A stretch of 64,000 nt of DNA, from positions 194,737 through 258,736 of the forward strand of contig DF239332.1 in NCBI GenBank assembly GCA_000507305.1. The letters run 5' to 3'. A program made the translations under genes and the position numbers. Positions 39,901-42,995 of the stretch are shown here, piece by piece (the first letter of the stretch is position 1; each line of letters starts with the position of its first letter). Under the pieces are notes generated by a model. It made no database searches. It worked only from the letters and a program-made list of their open reading frames with translations, and was not told the origin of the DNA. Origin of the DNA: Breviolum minutum Mf 1.05b.01. Lineage: Eukaryota > Sar > Dinophyceae > Suessiales > Symbiodiniaceae.

Positions 39901-42900
39901 TATGCATGGTTTATTTTTGAATATGAAAACTATCTCGTTGTCTTTTTTTGTTTATCTTAGTATCTAATCTAATTCACTGGGTGATTTGCTTTGGTTCAAA
40001 TTTAAAATCAAACAATATCACAGAATTTCCAAAATGTTCTTGCCATTTTTGGGGATGTTTTCATCATTGATTCCATCCCAAAGCCATCCAAATCCTAGAC
40101 CAAAACTTGAGGCTGAGGTGCTCATCTGCTGAGGTGGCGTCGCATGCCCGGGCAAGAAACCCATTCCCCCCAACATGATGAATCGCCATCAGAAACCATG
40201 GGGAAAATCTTAGTTTCCCTATGTTCTGAGACACAGATATCCCAAGGAAACTCGTGGTGATTTGGCGGATTCGATTCGGCTCTAGAGAGCTACCGTTTTG
40301 GTAGCAGGAATGGATCTTCTGCTCCAGTAACATCAATGCTTACCTCTATACCCTACTGTAACCATCCCTAACCCATCCTCTTGCCATTCCATTTCAATGA
40401 GGTCTTTCCACTTCCTCGATTTTGCTGCTTTCAATCTGGCAAATCCCCTCTGTTAGGACCTTGGGATTGGGGAAAATGACTTTTATGATGACATAAGTTC
40501 ACTGTAAGATGTCGAAATCATGGACATGATGCATCACAATGCAAGAAGTACAACTCGTTCAGTAAGTCAACATGTACTTCATTTTCATCATAGACATCAA
40601 CAATAGACAGTATGAAGGTTTGAGTTGTTCTTGAAGATCATTTCAGGATAGTCCTCTCACCCCTATCAAGCAATCCATGCGAAGCATTTGAGAAAACATG
40701 CGCACATGATGGACACTGTAGAAATCCAAGTCAAACAAAATTACATATTAGCTTTTGCTCTAAATCAATCAAACAATGACCTAAGTGAGTGGAGCCTATC
40801 ATTAGGAGCTTTCTCCACAGCATCACTCTTTTCATAAGGTGGTTAAGTGAGGTGGTTATGTCCTTTGCCCACGCTTAGCAGCTGATTAAATCCGCAAGTG
40901 AGAATCCTACCTAATACCCGGAAACCAAAAAAACACTCGGCTATTCACTAAGAGTTTACCACTAAAGTGCAGTACATAAGATGTTCCAAAAGTTAGCTGG
41001 CAGTTTACCACCCAAGTAGTCATTGTCAAATATGATAGCTCTACAGCCGACCAAGCCCAGTTTCTCTTTGTAAGTGGCGACCCAGGGTTCTGCAGTGCGA
41101 TTGGAATCCTATGGATGTTTTTTAGTTTTGAAACGTTGAAAAATCAAGCGGGTAAGTGGCTTTCTTTTGACATTCGCGTAGCACATGGGTACCATATTCA
41201 TGACCAAATCTTCCACTGAAATACGCAAAATCACAACCAACAGGTGCAAATGGACCCAAATTCAACTCAAAACTGGAAAGCAAAGATGAAAACAAAATCA
41301 CATGTGTGGAATATCATTTTGCCAAAAACAACAAGCGCCTATATATGGTCTTGGACACCTGTTCTGATAATTATGATATTTGAAGCTCCTGTCCTCATGG
41401 TAGTCTTCCTTATGTCCCTGCACCGCCAATTTGGCGGAACAGCGCGCACAGTAAAAATTCTTTGCGTCCCATTCACCTTCAGACTCCTTAGCCAAGGAAG
41501 GAGTTTCATGGCCCATGGAGTTGGCGTTTTATGGCTCCAGCAAACCCATAATCGATACAGGATCGAAATGGGGGGGGGTTGCCCTAACTATTTACTTAAA
41601 GGTTTTTTTTCGTTGGTAAGGTGTCCTGTTCGATTTTTTCGAAGTACCAACTGCTGTATACCACTAGCTGGCTGAAAATCGGAACCATATCAAAGGGGAT
41701 CCACGAATTCCCGGCTTAGCAATTCCCAAACCTGAAATGCTCGGCCACAAGTGGATTGCTCCACCATTTGGGGTGTCAAGGAAGTTTGGTTGCTATCATT
41801 AATGCATGTGGCAAAAACAAGCTAGATATCAAATGTGTATGCATATTATGTACTCATGTATTCGCATGCAAGTTATGAACGGAAAATATATATATATATA
41901 ATATATATATATATACTTCCACGGTAAACAAAAAAAACATAATTTCACTTCGCAACTGGCTTCACCACTACCATTCCATAGCATAAATCCCCCAAAAAAT
42001 GCAATCCACTAAACAAACACAGGTCTTGAAAAGGGTTGTTGAAAAACAAAAAACACATGAATACACATGACACAAGCAAAAACTACTTCCCTTCTCAAAT
42101 GGCTTCAGTTCGGTGGCTTCCGAGAGGGAAAAGGGTCTCTTTTCAGCGGCTATCTTGGGTTTAAAGGCCAACACAAACCTTAACGGCTGGTGGTTGAGCC
42201 ATATAGCTTGAACAAACAGAATCGTTTTCAAATGGAGTTTCTCCAACAAGTCTTGGATCAAGACATGACGGCACAACTTGGTTTCACCAGCCATGTTGGC
42301 AGGTTCCCGTATGACGTCATAACACGGATTTTTTGGGCTCCCAAAATCACCAAAAAAGAAAGCAACCCAGTGAGTTCTGGATATCCCATCTCTCCTGACT
42401 CATCACTGAGGTAAGGACCTTCAACAATATCTGACATATCTGAATCTTGAAAACTGGATAGTCAGGATAGTCCAGCCACCTGTGCTTTTCCATGGTAAAC
42501 CCCTGTTTCGGATGAAAAAAATCATAAGATCACCGGAGAGAAAACACAACAATTTGCCTCATAAAAGCGTCGGCAAAAAACGCGTTTCACGTGATGTTGC
42601 GAGAAACCCATTTTCTGCATTGTTTACATTTGTGCCTCGGCCAAGGCATGGTGATAAAATCCTGAAGTTTTGTGAAATTTTGTGTGCCAGAAAAAGAGTC
42701 AAAAAACATCTTCAAACTGCAAAACTTCCATAATATCTTCAAAGTTCTTTATCTTCAACTTCCATATCTTTAAACTGACAAACAGATCAACAACATAATT
42801 ATAGATGGAAAATGCTTTTTAAGTACCTTCAGCCTAGACGTTGCATGCCAATTTGGAACCATGGCAGTTTAATCATTGAAAAATGCTGCTCAGGTGCTCG

Positions 42901-42995
42901 GTGTTTTTCCATTTCGGTTCCTGGCCGCGCTTGCGCTTCCAATCATTGTCACCCCAATGACCCCAGCTTTGCCAGCTGGAGGCCCAACCAGCCAT
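806..42995 (-). CDS. UPF1-like superfamily 1 RNA helicase, multi-exon, 3' end outside window
   Basis: This is the overall span of a gene read from about two dozen short minus-strand exons, listed separately. The protein starts MAGWASSWQSWG, has a CxxC segment, then a helicase 1B-like region (GDEVIVSLG), then the SF1 motifs in canonical order: Walker A GPPGTG/KT, Ia-like AADSNVAVDQ, Walker B DEASQATEP, motif III GDQKQLPP, motif IV VQYRMHP, then DIGVISPYAAQ and TVDGYQGREKE. Order, spacing and wording match the UPF1/SMBP2/Sen1 subfamily of ATP-driven 5'-3' RNA/DNA helicases used in RNA surveillance and processing. UPF1 itself is the closest by eye (DExxQATEP, LLKAG before the IGxxxPY motif), but the UPF1 cysteine-histidine domain was not found, so I give no symbol. 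Several junctions in the N-terminal third and the C-terminus are unresolved. The gene contains a 19.6-kb interval holding other genes. Confidence 0.88.
875..2131. other. Helicase intron with one inverted-repeat element
   Basis: The stretch lies between two in-phase helicase exons. It contains the inverted-repeat element at 1433-1554, a short CT-rich run near 1075-1095 and AT-rich sequence. A minus-strand open stretch around 1080-1190 was inspected and has no usable splice sites. Confidence 0.55.
1433..1554. mobile_element. MITE family C (TGTTGATGGTTCAGAA ends)
   Basis: It starts TGTTGATGGTTCAGAA and ends TTTCAGAACCATCAACAGTA, an imperfect terminal inverted repeat. The interior carries a GGGATAAACTACCAACCTCAA segment shared with the copies near 7405 and 11404. 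There is no coding capacity, so it is a non-autonomous miniature element. Confidence 0.75.
2132..2179 (-). CDS. Helicase exon VSRIKQVLEAEKIKPQ
   Basis: A 16-codon exon with acceptor GCACAG|GTGAGT and donor CCTCAG|GAGACT, a GA donor. It joins ...SPYAAQ to DSDLDRK... in phase 0. In UPF1-like helicases this position holds the helix after the PYxxQ motif, which fits VSRIKQVLE. Confidence 0.85.
2358..2402 (-). CDS. Helicase exon AGEEDIGVISPYAAQ
   Basis: A 15-codon exon with acceptor GTGCAG|GCAGGC and donor GCACAG|GCTTGG, a GC donor. It carries the IGVISPYAAQ motif found between motifs IV and V in UPF1/Sen1 helicases. Its first residues follow LLKQLLK from the exon at 22025-22085 exactly as LLKAG precedes this motif in UPF1. 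That junction implies a 19,622-nt intron. Confidence 0.88.
3661..3765. mobile_element. MITE family A (CTAACATAGC / GCTATGTTAG ends)
   Basis: It begins TACCCTCCGGTATTCTAACA and ends TGTTAGATTACCGGAGTGTA. The ends are inverted complements over roughly 24 bases and the interior hairpin is also partly complementary. It ends in TA and has no coding capacity, like the copies at 14213 and 9204. Confidence 0.8.
5875..6000. repeat. Degenerate GAACGGG-type repeat
   Basis: Variants of CGAACGGGTT, GAACGGCTTTT and GGGTACGGGTACGAACGG recur about ten times within 125 bases. It is more GC-rich than the flanking sequence. No gene is recognised in it. Confidence 0.5.
7405..7519. mobile_element. MITE family C, degenerate copy
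   Basis: It contains GGGATAAACTACCAACCTCAA and ends CAGCCATCAACAGGAG, like the copies at 1433 and 11404. The left end has decayed. Confidence 0.55.
8520..8596 (-). CDS. Probable exon of nested unrecognised gene (RFVRHTDGEALSIVNFNDG)
   Basis: The acceptor is CCGGCCAG|GCTCC. The first base completes the codon left open by the exon at 12849-12934, and the reading LRFVRHTDGEALSIVNF is protein-like. The donor is not clear, so the left end is approximate. A further exon between this and 12849 cannot be excluded. Confidence 0.5.
8520..13427 (-). CDS. Unrecognised gene nested in the giant helicase interval (partial model)
   Basis: Three exons (13315-13427, 12849-12934, about 8520-8596) join in phase 0 and then phase 2 with AG|G acceptors and GT donors. 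The predicted protein has a hydrophobic valine/leucine-rich stretch (VTVPLLAALLPLRQ), an acidic-basic segment (KGVEELLRRVGLGRG) and RFVRHTDGEALSIVNF. I do not recognise the family. No start exon is assigned: a short open stretch starting MGPKAGKSTAVVNR near 14117 and a minus-strand open stretch at 13690-13860 are possible 5' parts. The gene lies on the same strand as the helicase, inside the interval between its exons at 2402 and 22025. Confidence 0.5.
9204..9313. mobile_element. MITE family A variant
   Basis: It runs from TACCCTCTGG to TTTACCGGAGTTA, with inner arms CTAGCTGGCTGGAACAT and ATGTTCCAGCTAGC forming a long inverted repeat. It has no coding capacity. Confidence 0.7.
10460..10564. 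mobile_element. MITE family A
   Basis: The ends TACCCCCTGGAAGTTTAACA and TGTTAAACTTCGGGAGGGTA are inverted complements. Next to them are CCCTGAAAAT and ATTTTTCAGGGG. It is bounded by TA. Confidence 0.8.
11404..11519. mobile_element. MITE family C
   Basis: It starts TACTGTTGGTGGAAGAAATCC and ends GATTTCTGAACCATCAACAGTA. The GGGATAAACTACCAACCTCAA interior is shared with the copy at 1433. Confidence 0.75.
12849..12934 (-). CDS. Exon of nested unrecognised gene (EVIKGSEMLNTKGVEELLRR)
   Basis: The acceptor is CATCTCAG|GAAG and the donor is GCAAG|GTAGAG. It encodes 28 codons plus two bases. It joins the upstream exon ending RSLVEK in phase 0 and the downstream exon at 8596 in phase 2. The charged helical reading is typical of real coding sequence. 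The family is unknown. Confidence 0.6.
13315..13427 (-). CDS. Exon of nested unrecognised gene (VTVPLLAALLPLRQATVRS)
   Basis: The acceptor is CGCTGAG|GTTTAC and the donor is GAGAAG|GTGGGT. It has 37 codons, starts in phase 1 and ends in phase 0. It is visibly more GC-rich than its surroundings. The reading is rich in Ala, Val, Leu and Pro and could be a membrane or signal segment. The competing frame with TECCSLDG is also open but lacks matching splice sites. Confidence 0.58.
14213..14323. mobile_element. MITE family A
   Basis: It starts TACCCTCTGGTAAACTAACA and ends TGTTAGTTTACAGGAGTGTA, with inner arms AATGGACA and TCCATTTTCCATT. It lies just downstream of the methyltransferase stop codon. 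Confidence 0.8.
14642..15264 (-). CDS. FkbM methyltransferase catalytic exon and stop
   Basis: A 623-nt exon, unusually long for this locus, with acceptor CTTTGCAG|GAC and stop after EHIDGLH. It includes the whole visible methyltransferase domain: a glycine-rich strand FFVESGAFDGE, GWQGLLVEPGD, and WSLDIEGSECEVLE. Total length in frame with the first exon is exactly divisible by three. Confidence 0.85.
14642..16070 (-). CDS. Secreted FkbM-type methyltransferase nested in the helicase gene
   Basis: Two exons are supported (15903-16070 and 14642-15264). They join in frame through a GC donor (GCGAAGG|GCGAC) and a TTTGCAG|GAC acceptor, giving about 260 residues. The N-terminus has a hydrophobic signal-like stretch (LFFAGCFAFMTLLHCCAG) and then a Cys-rich stretch ending AILLQ, a pattern seen in many dinoflagellate secreted proteins. 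The second exon carries FkbM (Methyltransf_21) landmarks: GFFVESGAFDGETLSNT at the S-adenosylmethionine site, LLVEPG, and DFWSLDIEGSE with VEMN later. The family methylates sugars and other small acceptors; the substrate is unknown here. The first exon opens at an acceptor and has no ATG in a good position, so a short 5' exon is probably missing. Confidence 0.82.
15903..16070 (-). CDS. FkbM methyltransferase signal-peptide exon
   Basis: The acceptor is CTTGAAG|GTAAA and the GC donor AAGG|GCGAC leaves one base for the next exon. It encodes a hydrophobic leader, then ETAEMTTCPDVAAASCGAKG and AILLQ. An in-frame ATG lies inside the leader (MTLLHCC), but the hydrophobic stretch begins before it, so the true start is probably in an upstream exon. 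Confidence 0.7.
16071..17144. other. Spacer between nested genes
   Basis: It should hold the missing first exon and promoter or trans-splice acceptor of the methyltransferase. I see no exon with both good splice signals and protein-like reading. The sequence is less AT-rich than the surroundings. Confidence 0.4.
17145..17486 (-). CDS. Cys-rich open terminal exon, unrecognised
   Basis: Minus-strand frame open for 114 codons from a strong acceptor (a nine-T tract, then ACAG|ATTTGC) to a TAG stop. Such length is unlikely by chance in this AT-rich sequence. The start is cysteine-rich (ICQDSLPCGSG, then NCGWATCLDQDC), followed by a hydrophobic run ALLLLAI and more cysteines. The CxxC-like spacing only loosely resembles RING or other disulfide domains, so I name no family. 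Unlike most acceptors here, the exon would start with A. It lies 3' of the RING stop and 5' of the methyltransferase and may belong to either neighbouring unit or a separate gene. Confidence 0.42.
   Translation of the reverse strand: MCQDSLPCGSGYESLANCGWATCLDQDCALLLLAIPRNAMNLRLDLTVLTASVCVTNFQAQYNSSGNYFLLRKTDGDCHALFCNLIRYPGLELNWFQRDVSACWNQIKKGFIL
17744..17837 (-). CDS. RING-finger C-terminal exon (RCPICRSSF) with stop
   Basis: The acceptor is GCGGGAG|GCGTTG. The reading is RCPICRSSFDALSTPI and continues to TQ and a TGA stop, 30 residues after the split codon. RCPICRSSF is the signature second zinc ligand pair of RING-type E3 ubiquitin ligases, which usually sits at the end of the domain. The first half of the RING must be in an upstream exon that I could not place. 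It lies in the giant helicase interval on the same strand. Confidence 0.55.
17838..20323. other. Region between possible RING gene exons
   Basis: It contains AT repeats (18800-18835, 19014-19035), a 21-base direct duplication of CTGAGCAGCAACCGGTTGGG flanking 19200, and the family B element at 19624. Weak minus-strand exon candidates are RAPQAVLRLRKIAGRL near 19105-19155 and VCCIFGTRDFRCVFW near 19500-19570. Neither can be joined securely. Confidence 0.4.
19624..19733. mobile_element. MITE family B, near-perfect hairpin
   Basis: It starts ACACCCTGGAAAATTAACGG, and GTTCCAGCCGTTAATTTTCC followed by AGGGTG forms the other end. The terminal inverted repeat is perfect over about 26 bases. The middle (TTTTCCTTTTCCAAGGGG) is shared with other copies. 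This is the best preserved element in the window. Confidence 0.88.
20324..20418 (-). CDS. Possible first exon of the RING gene (MASPKSPDVLHC)
   Basis: ATG at 20418 followed by 31 open codons to a GC donor, CGTTGTAG|GCCTCA. The exon ends in phase 2, the phase at which the RING exon at 17837 opens. It contains two histidine/cysteine clusters (LHCTSGNMLH, SLRC). Link to the RING exon is inference from phase and position only. Confidence 0.4.
20419..22024. other. Intronic or spacer sequence
   Basis: It contains a family B element (20909-21029) and AT-rich sequence near 21900-21935. No exon is supported. Confidence 0.4.
20909..21029. mobile_element. MITE family B, diverged copy
   Basis: The left end is TACACCCCTGAAAATTAACA and the right end is GTCAATTTTCCAGGCTGTA, inverted and imperfect. 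Length and ends match family B. Confidence 0.6.
22025..22085 (-). CDS. Helicase exon SKYNLLEVELVRLLLKQLLK
   Basis: The acceptor is CTTTAAG|GAGTA and the donor is TTAAAG|GTGAGT. It encodes one base plus 20 codons. The reading matches the segment just before the IGxxxPY motif in UPF1-like helicases, where a serine/tyrosine-asparagine turn is followed by an E-x-E-x-V helix. It ends in phase 0 and continues exactly into AGEEDIGV at 2402. Confidence 0.85.
22086..24502. other. Helicase intron
   Basis: It lies between two helicase exons. It has a short CA repeat (22801-22817) and a decayed copy of the TAGTTGGTGG-type element (about 23690-23775). A protein-like minus stretch (DMFDAVPFFNGALPR near 23130) was considered but not needed for the helicase reading. 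Confidence 0.5.
24503..24561 (-). CDS. Helicase exon DGLPDATFVSCRMNQAFF
   Basis: The acceptor is TCCTCCAG|GATGG and a GT donor lies after ACGAA. It continues FYDGKLQ from the previous exon in phase 0, where UPF1-like proteins have a short 'L-x-D/N-G' turn. The start is firm. The donor could also lie 36 bases earlier at TTTGT|GTCC, so the end is less certain. Confidence 0.7.
25162..25230 (-). CDS. Helicase exon with motif IV VQYRMHP
   Basis: The acceptor is TGATGGAG|GTACAA and the donor is CTTCAG|GTGGGA. It has 23 codons with VQYRMHP and then WPSQQFYDGKL, the classic SF1B motif IV and following strand. The arginine of QYR contacts ATP gamma-phosphate in this family. Confidence 0.92.
25591..25685. 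mobile_element. MITE family A, diverged copy in helicase intron
   Basis: It starts TAACCCTCCACAAAGCTAAC and ends CCCCAGAGGGTA, with ATATCCCACCTGGGG and CTTTGAAAGG-type arms. It resembles the copy at 26809. Confidence 0.5.
25745..25818 (-). CDS. Helicase exon LQYSLFDRLLNSP
   Basis: The acceptor is CGCTGAG|GCTTGC and the donor is TTGCAG|GAGCGG, a GA donor. The first two bases complete a glycine codon left by the GA-donor exon at 26159. SLFDRL matches the S-L-F-E-R-L stretch that follows motif III in UPF1-like helicases. INMLQ then leads into VQYRMHP. Confidence 0.88.
26159..26241 (-). CDS. Helicase exon with motif III GDQKQLPP
   Basis: The acceptor is GGCTTAG|GAAAGT. It encodes FILVGDQKQLPPVVLCQAA, the SF1 motif III that couples ATP hydrolysis to unwinding. 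Read straight on, the frame meets TGA six codons later. The natural donor is AAAG|GAAGCT, a GA donor that removes the stop and restores the phase. Confidence 0.92.
26809..26902. mobile_element. MITE family A, 40 bases from helicase motif II exon
   Basis: It starts TACCCTCCAGGGACCTAACA and has GATATGTTAGTTTTTTAGAAGGG near the right end. It sits in the intron immediately downstream of the exon ending at 26943. Confidence 0.6.
26943..26998 (-). CDS. Helicase exon with Walker B DEASQATEP
   Basis: It encodes VIIDEASQATEPRCLVAF plus two bases. DEASQATEP is motif II: the aspartate and glutamate coordinate magnesium and activate water. The acceptor is either CTGGAG|GTG (used here) or six bases earlier at CCTCAG|CTG. 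The GT donor CA|GTCACT joins KVKQQF of the next exon. Confidence 0.9.
28011..28091 (-). CDS. Helicase exon AAEVVCSTLIGCG
   Basis: The acceptor is GATCAG|GTGAGC. The reading VSDELIDAAEVVCSTLIGCG is the conserved strand before motif II (A-x-V-V/I-C-x-T-x-I-G in UPF1). The GC donor CGCGG|GCGTTG is the only phase-0 choice nearby. A GT site further on is out of phase. Confidence 0.82.
28580..28713. mobile_element. Inverted-repeat element family E
   Basis: The left end contains TTGACCCCGGATTAATAAAC. The right end, GGGGTTTATTAATCCGGGGT followed by TGACATTA, is its reverse complement over 28 bases with two mismatches. The interior is G/C-run rich (GGGGGGGTCCC and GGGGGTACCCCCC). Only one copy was seen. 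Confidence 0.75.
28719..28823. mobile_element. Family D element copy (TTGGTGGTTGAACCAACCCA)
   Basis: It shares the order TTGGTGGT...CAACCCATCTGAAAAATAT...CAAATTGGATC...CCCAAGGGGTGA with the copies near 23690, 26600 and 52670. The right end CACCTAGTA is inverted relative to TTGGTGG. Confidence 0.5.
29087..29169 (-). CDS. Helicase exon KGLAHRDISLHVRDMQKFEQQ
   Basis: The acceptor is TGTGGAG|GACAGC (alternatively five bases on) and the donor is CAGCAG|GCACCC, a GC donor. It fills the charged helical stretch between motif Ib and the V-C-x-T strand and runs in phase 0 into VSDELIDAAEVV. Confidence 0.78.
31075..31112. repeat. AT/CATA-rich microsatellite
   Basis: CATATACA and TATATATA repeats occur in a helicase intron. 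Confidence 0.7.
31205..31433. repeat. CAA/CAG/ACC triplet repeat tract
   Basis: A long tract of CAACAG, CAACAC, ACC and CAACAA units, 230 bases, open in several frames on both strands (polyQ, polyT and polyV-A readings). It lies inside the helicase intron between the exons at 31537 and 29169. It is better read as a repeat than as a gene. Confidence 0.92.
31537..31636 (-). CDS. Helicase exon ALRIGFPSKVSQELRQHT
   Basis: The acceptor is GCGTCAG|GCGTTG. The reading is ALRIGFPSKVSQELRQHT followed by LLAQAEDHP, the helicase segment after motif Ia (L-R-x-G-x-P-x-K-V). The start is firm and in phase 0 with LGVK. The donor is uncertain: CAGGG|GTC fits the phase of the next exon, while GCGGAG|GATC is an alternative ending at 31565. 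Confidence 0.8.
31908..31960 (-). CDS. Helicase exon NVAVDQLLSGLIRLGVK
   Basis: The acceptor is ATCCCAG|GTAATG and the donor is GTCAAG|GCGGAA, a GC donor. It begins with two bases completing a serine, giving S-N-V-A-V-D-Q, the motif Ia/Ib core of UPF1 (SNIAVDQL). Confidence 0.92.
32205..32285. repeat. Hairpin-forming inverted repeat
   Basis: ATTCATCCA and AAACTATCATTGCT on the left are mirrored by AGCAATGATAGTTTC and TGGATGAA on the right, with a short loop. It could be a small element of its own. Confidence 0.6.
32916..32955 (-). CDS. Helicase exon SCGILVAAD (motif Ia strand)
   Basis: The acceptor is GATACCAG|GAAGGG and the donor is GCGGATA|GTACC. It has 13 codons plus one base. ILVAADS followed by NVAVDQ in the next exon reproduces the I-L-V-C-A-x-S-N motif. 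The exon is only 40 nt long. Confidence 0.86.
33641..33696 (-). CDS. Helicase exon completing Walker A (KTTTTCQMISRMVERR)
   Basis: The acceptor is CCTCGGAG|GGAAG and the donor is AAGCAG|GTGAGA. The first two bases complete the last glycine of GPPGTG, and the next residues are KTTTT, giving an intact P-loop across an intron. Confidence 0.92.
34112..34193 (-). CDS. Helicase exon with Q motif and Walker A start
   Basis: It encodes VLNASQEQALREV and GLIQGPPGTG. LNASQxxA is the Q-motif region and GPPGTG the first part of the P-loop. The donor is GGCACAG|GCGGGT, a GC donor that splits the P-loop. The acceptor is probably CCTCAG|GTGTTG. A longer version from 34219 (TTCAG|GGACGG) is open and possible. 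Confidence 0.9.
35414..35489 (-). CDS. Helicase exon TKSALGYVSGKAYKAPEMRR
   Basis: The acceptor is TGGCCAG|GACGAA and the donor is AACGAG|GCAAGC, a GC donor. It has one base plus 25 codons and ends in phase 0. It lies between the 1B-like region and the Q motif, as in UPF1 where a variable GY-x-Y stretch precedes the helicase core. Confidence 0.7.
35703..35777 (-). CDS. Helicase exon FQPSRIIHRGKIFDIRAF
   Basis: The acceptor is TTTCAG|GTTTCA and the donor is GGCAG|GACAGT, a GA donor. It has 24 codons and starts and ends in phase 2, matching both neighbours (35899 and 35489). The protein-like reading and phase fit are the only evidence. Confidence 0.65.
35899..36000 (-). CDS. Helicase exon LGMNRLAIVADSPPWDLSGK
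   Basis: The acceptor is GCAGAG|GCTTGG and the donor is TATGAGAG|GCTGG, a GC donor. The reading ends WRLDCGANKTAYE, which resembles the D-x-x-x-N-x-T-x-x-R stretch preceding the helicase core in SF1B proteins. Join to the upstream exon at 36764 needs one more small exon. Confidence 0.7.
36001..36763. other. Helicase intron probably hiding a micro-exon
   Basis: The upstream exon ends in phase 1 and the downstream exon opens in phase 2, so at least one small exon is missing. The best candidate follows the acceptor CGATTAG|GATTTA near 36237, with donors at several phases. I could not choose a frame. Confidence 0.35.
36764..36867 (-). CDS. Helicase 1B-like exon (SSGDEVIVSLGNPFDKKAWKG)
   Basis: The acceptor is CCCGCAG|GGCTTC and the donor is TGGAAAG|GCACC, a GC donor. 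It has 34 codons. GDEVIVSLGN...KKAWKG matches the beta-barrel 1B insertion of UPF1/SMBP2 (G-D-E-x-x-L...W-x-G), which contacts RNA. It joins RKESG of the preceding exon through an arginine codon split 2+1. Confidence 0.82.
36915..36980. repeat. (CAAT)n microsatellite
   Basis: About 15 uninterrupted CAAT units lie in a helicase intron, 50 bases from an exon boundary. Confidence 0.95.
37226..37301 (-). CDS. Helicase exon AFFGKAKIVFSKQNLPRYFR
   Basis: The acceptor is GGCACAG|GTGCTT and the donor is CCGGCAG|GTGTTT. It has 24 codons, starts in phase 1 and ends in phase 2, and continues into ASLLISADVARHQFSSGDE. It lies just N-terminal to the 1B-like region. Confidence 0.72.
37480..37625. repeat. 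ACT/CCA-rich triplet stretch
   Basis: Imperfect CTACTACC, ACCACTGCC and CTACTACTACT units. Low complexity, not coding. Confidence 0.7.
37797..37998. mobile_element. Two adjacent family A MITEs
   Basis: The first starts TACACCCTCGAAGTTTAACA and is cut short near 37880. The second is complete, from TACCCTCCCTGAAACTAACA at 37883 to TGTTAGTTTGTAGGGAGTGTA. Both share GAAAATGGATG and GGCCTATTTT segments. This looks like insertion of one copy into or beside another. Confidence 0.75.
38170..38345. repeat. Palindromic repeat with nested direct repeats
   Basis: CCACATTTGGTTGATTTTTT and CATTTACCATACAAATCAACC followed by AAATGTGG form a long inverted repeat. GGATCCATGGGAATGGTATA and GGATCCTATGGGAATGGATA flank the right arm as direct repeats. 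Confidence 0.7.
41409..41486 (-). CDS. Probable helicase N-terminal exon with CxxC (FYCARCSAKLAVQGHK)
   Basis: The acceptor is GGCTAAG|GAGTCT and the donor is CATAAG|GAAGAC, a GA donor. It has 26 codons in phase 0 at both ends. It follows MAGW...KRGQ in phase. FYCARCSAKLA with a following histidine could be the first half of a small C2H2/U1-like zinc finger. The second half is not placed. Confidence 0.55.
41884..41916. repeat. AT dinucleotide repeat
   Basis: TATATATATATA runs are interrupted once. Confidence 0.85.
42921..42995 (-). CDS. Helicase first coding exon (MAGWASSWQSWGHWGDNDWK)
   Basis: ATG at 42995 with an in-frame TAG a few codons upstream and a TTTTTAG acceptor-like sequence (a possible spliced-leader trans-splice site) 12 bases before it. 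It has 25 codons to a GA donor, GGCCAG|GAACC. The tryptophan-, glycine- and serine-rich start followed by KRKRG resembles N-termini of dinoflagellate nuclear proteins. Assignment to the helicase rests on strand, phase 0 and position. Confidence 0.6.

Larger units (their letters stand above)
37302..41408. other. Long helicase intron region with unresolved N-terminal exons
   Basis: At least one exon ending in phase 1 is missing here. Minus-strand candidates are PKARRETLMTW after GGAG|GCCCG near 38065, VGVQWSEVGEFHDVG near 38690-38780, and VPKSSAFGVGKTSENKKRSS near 39100-39200. Family A elements (37797-37998) and a palindromic repeat (38170-38345) occupy much of 37.8-38.4 kb. From 39.3 to 41.2 kb I see nothing specific. 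Confidence 0.4.
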
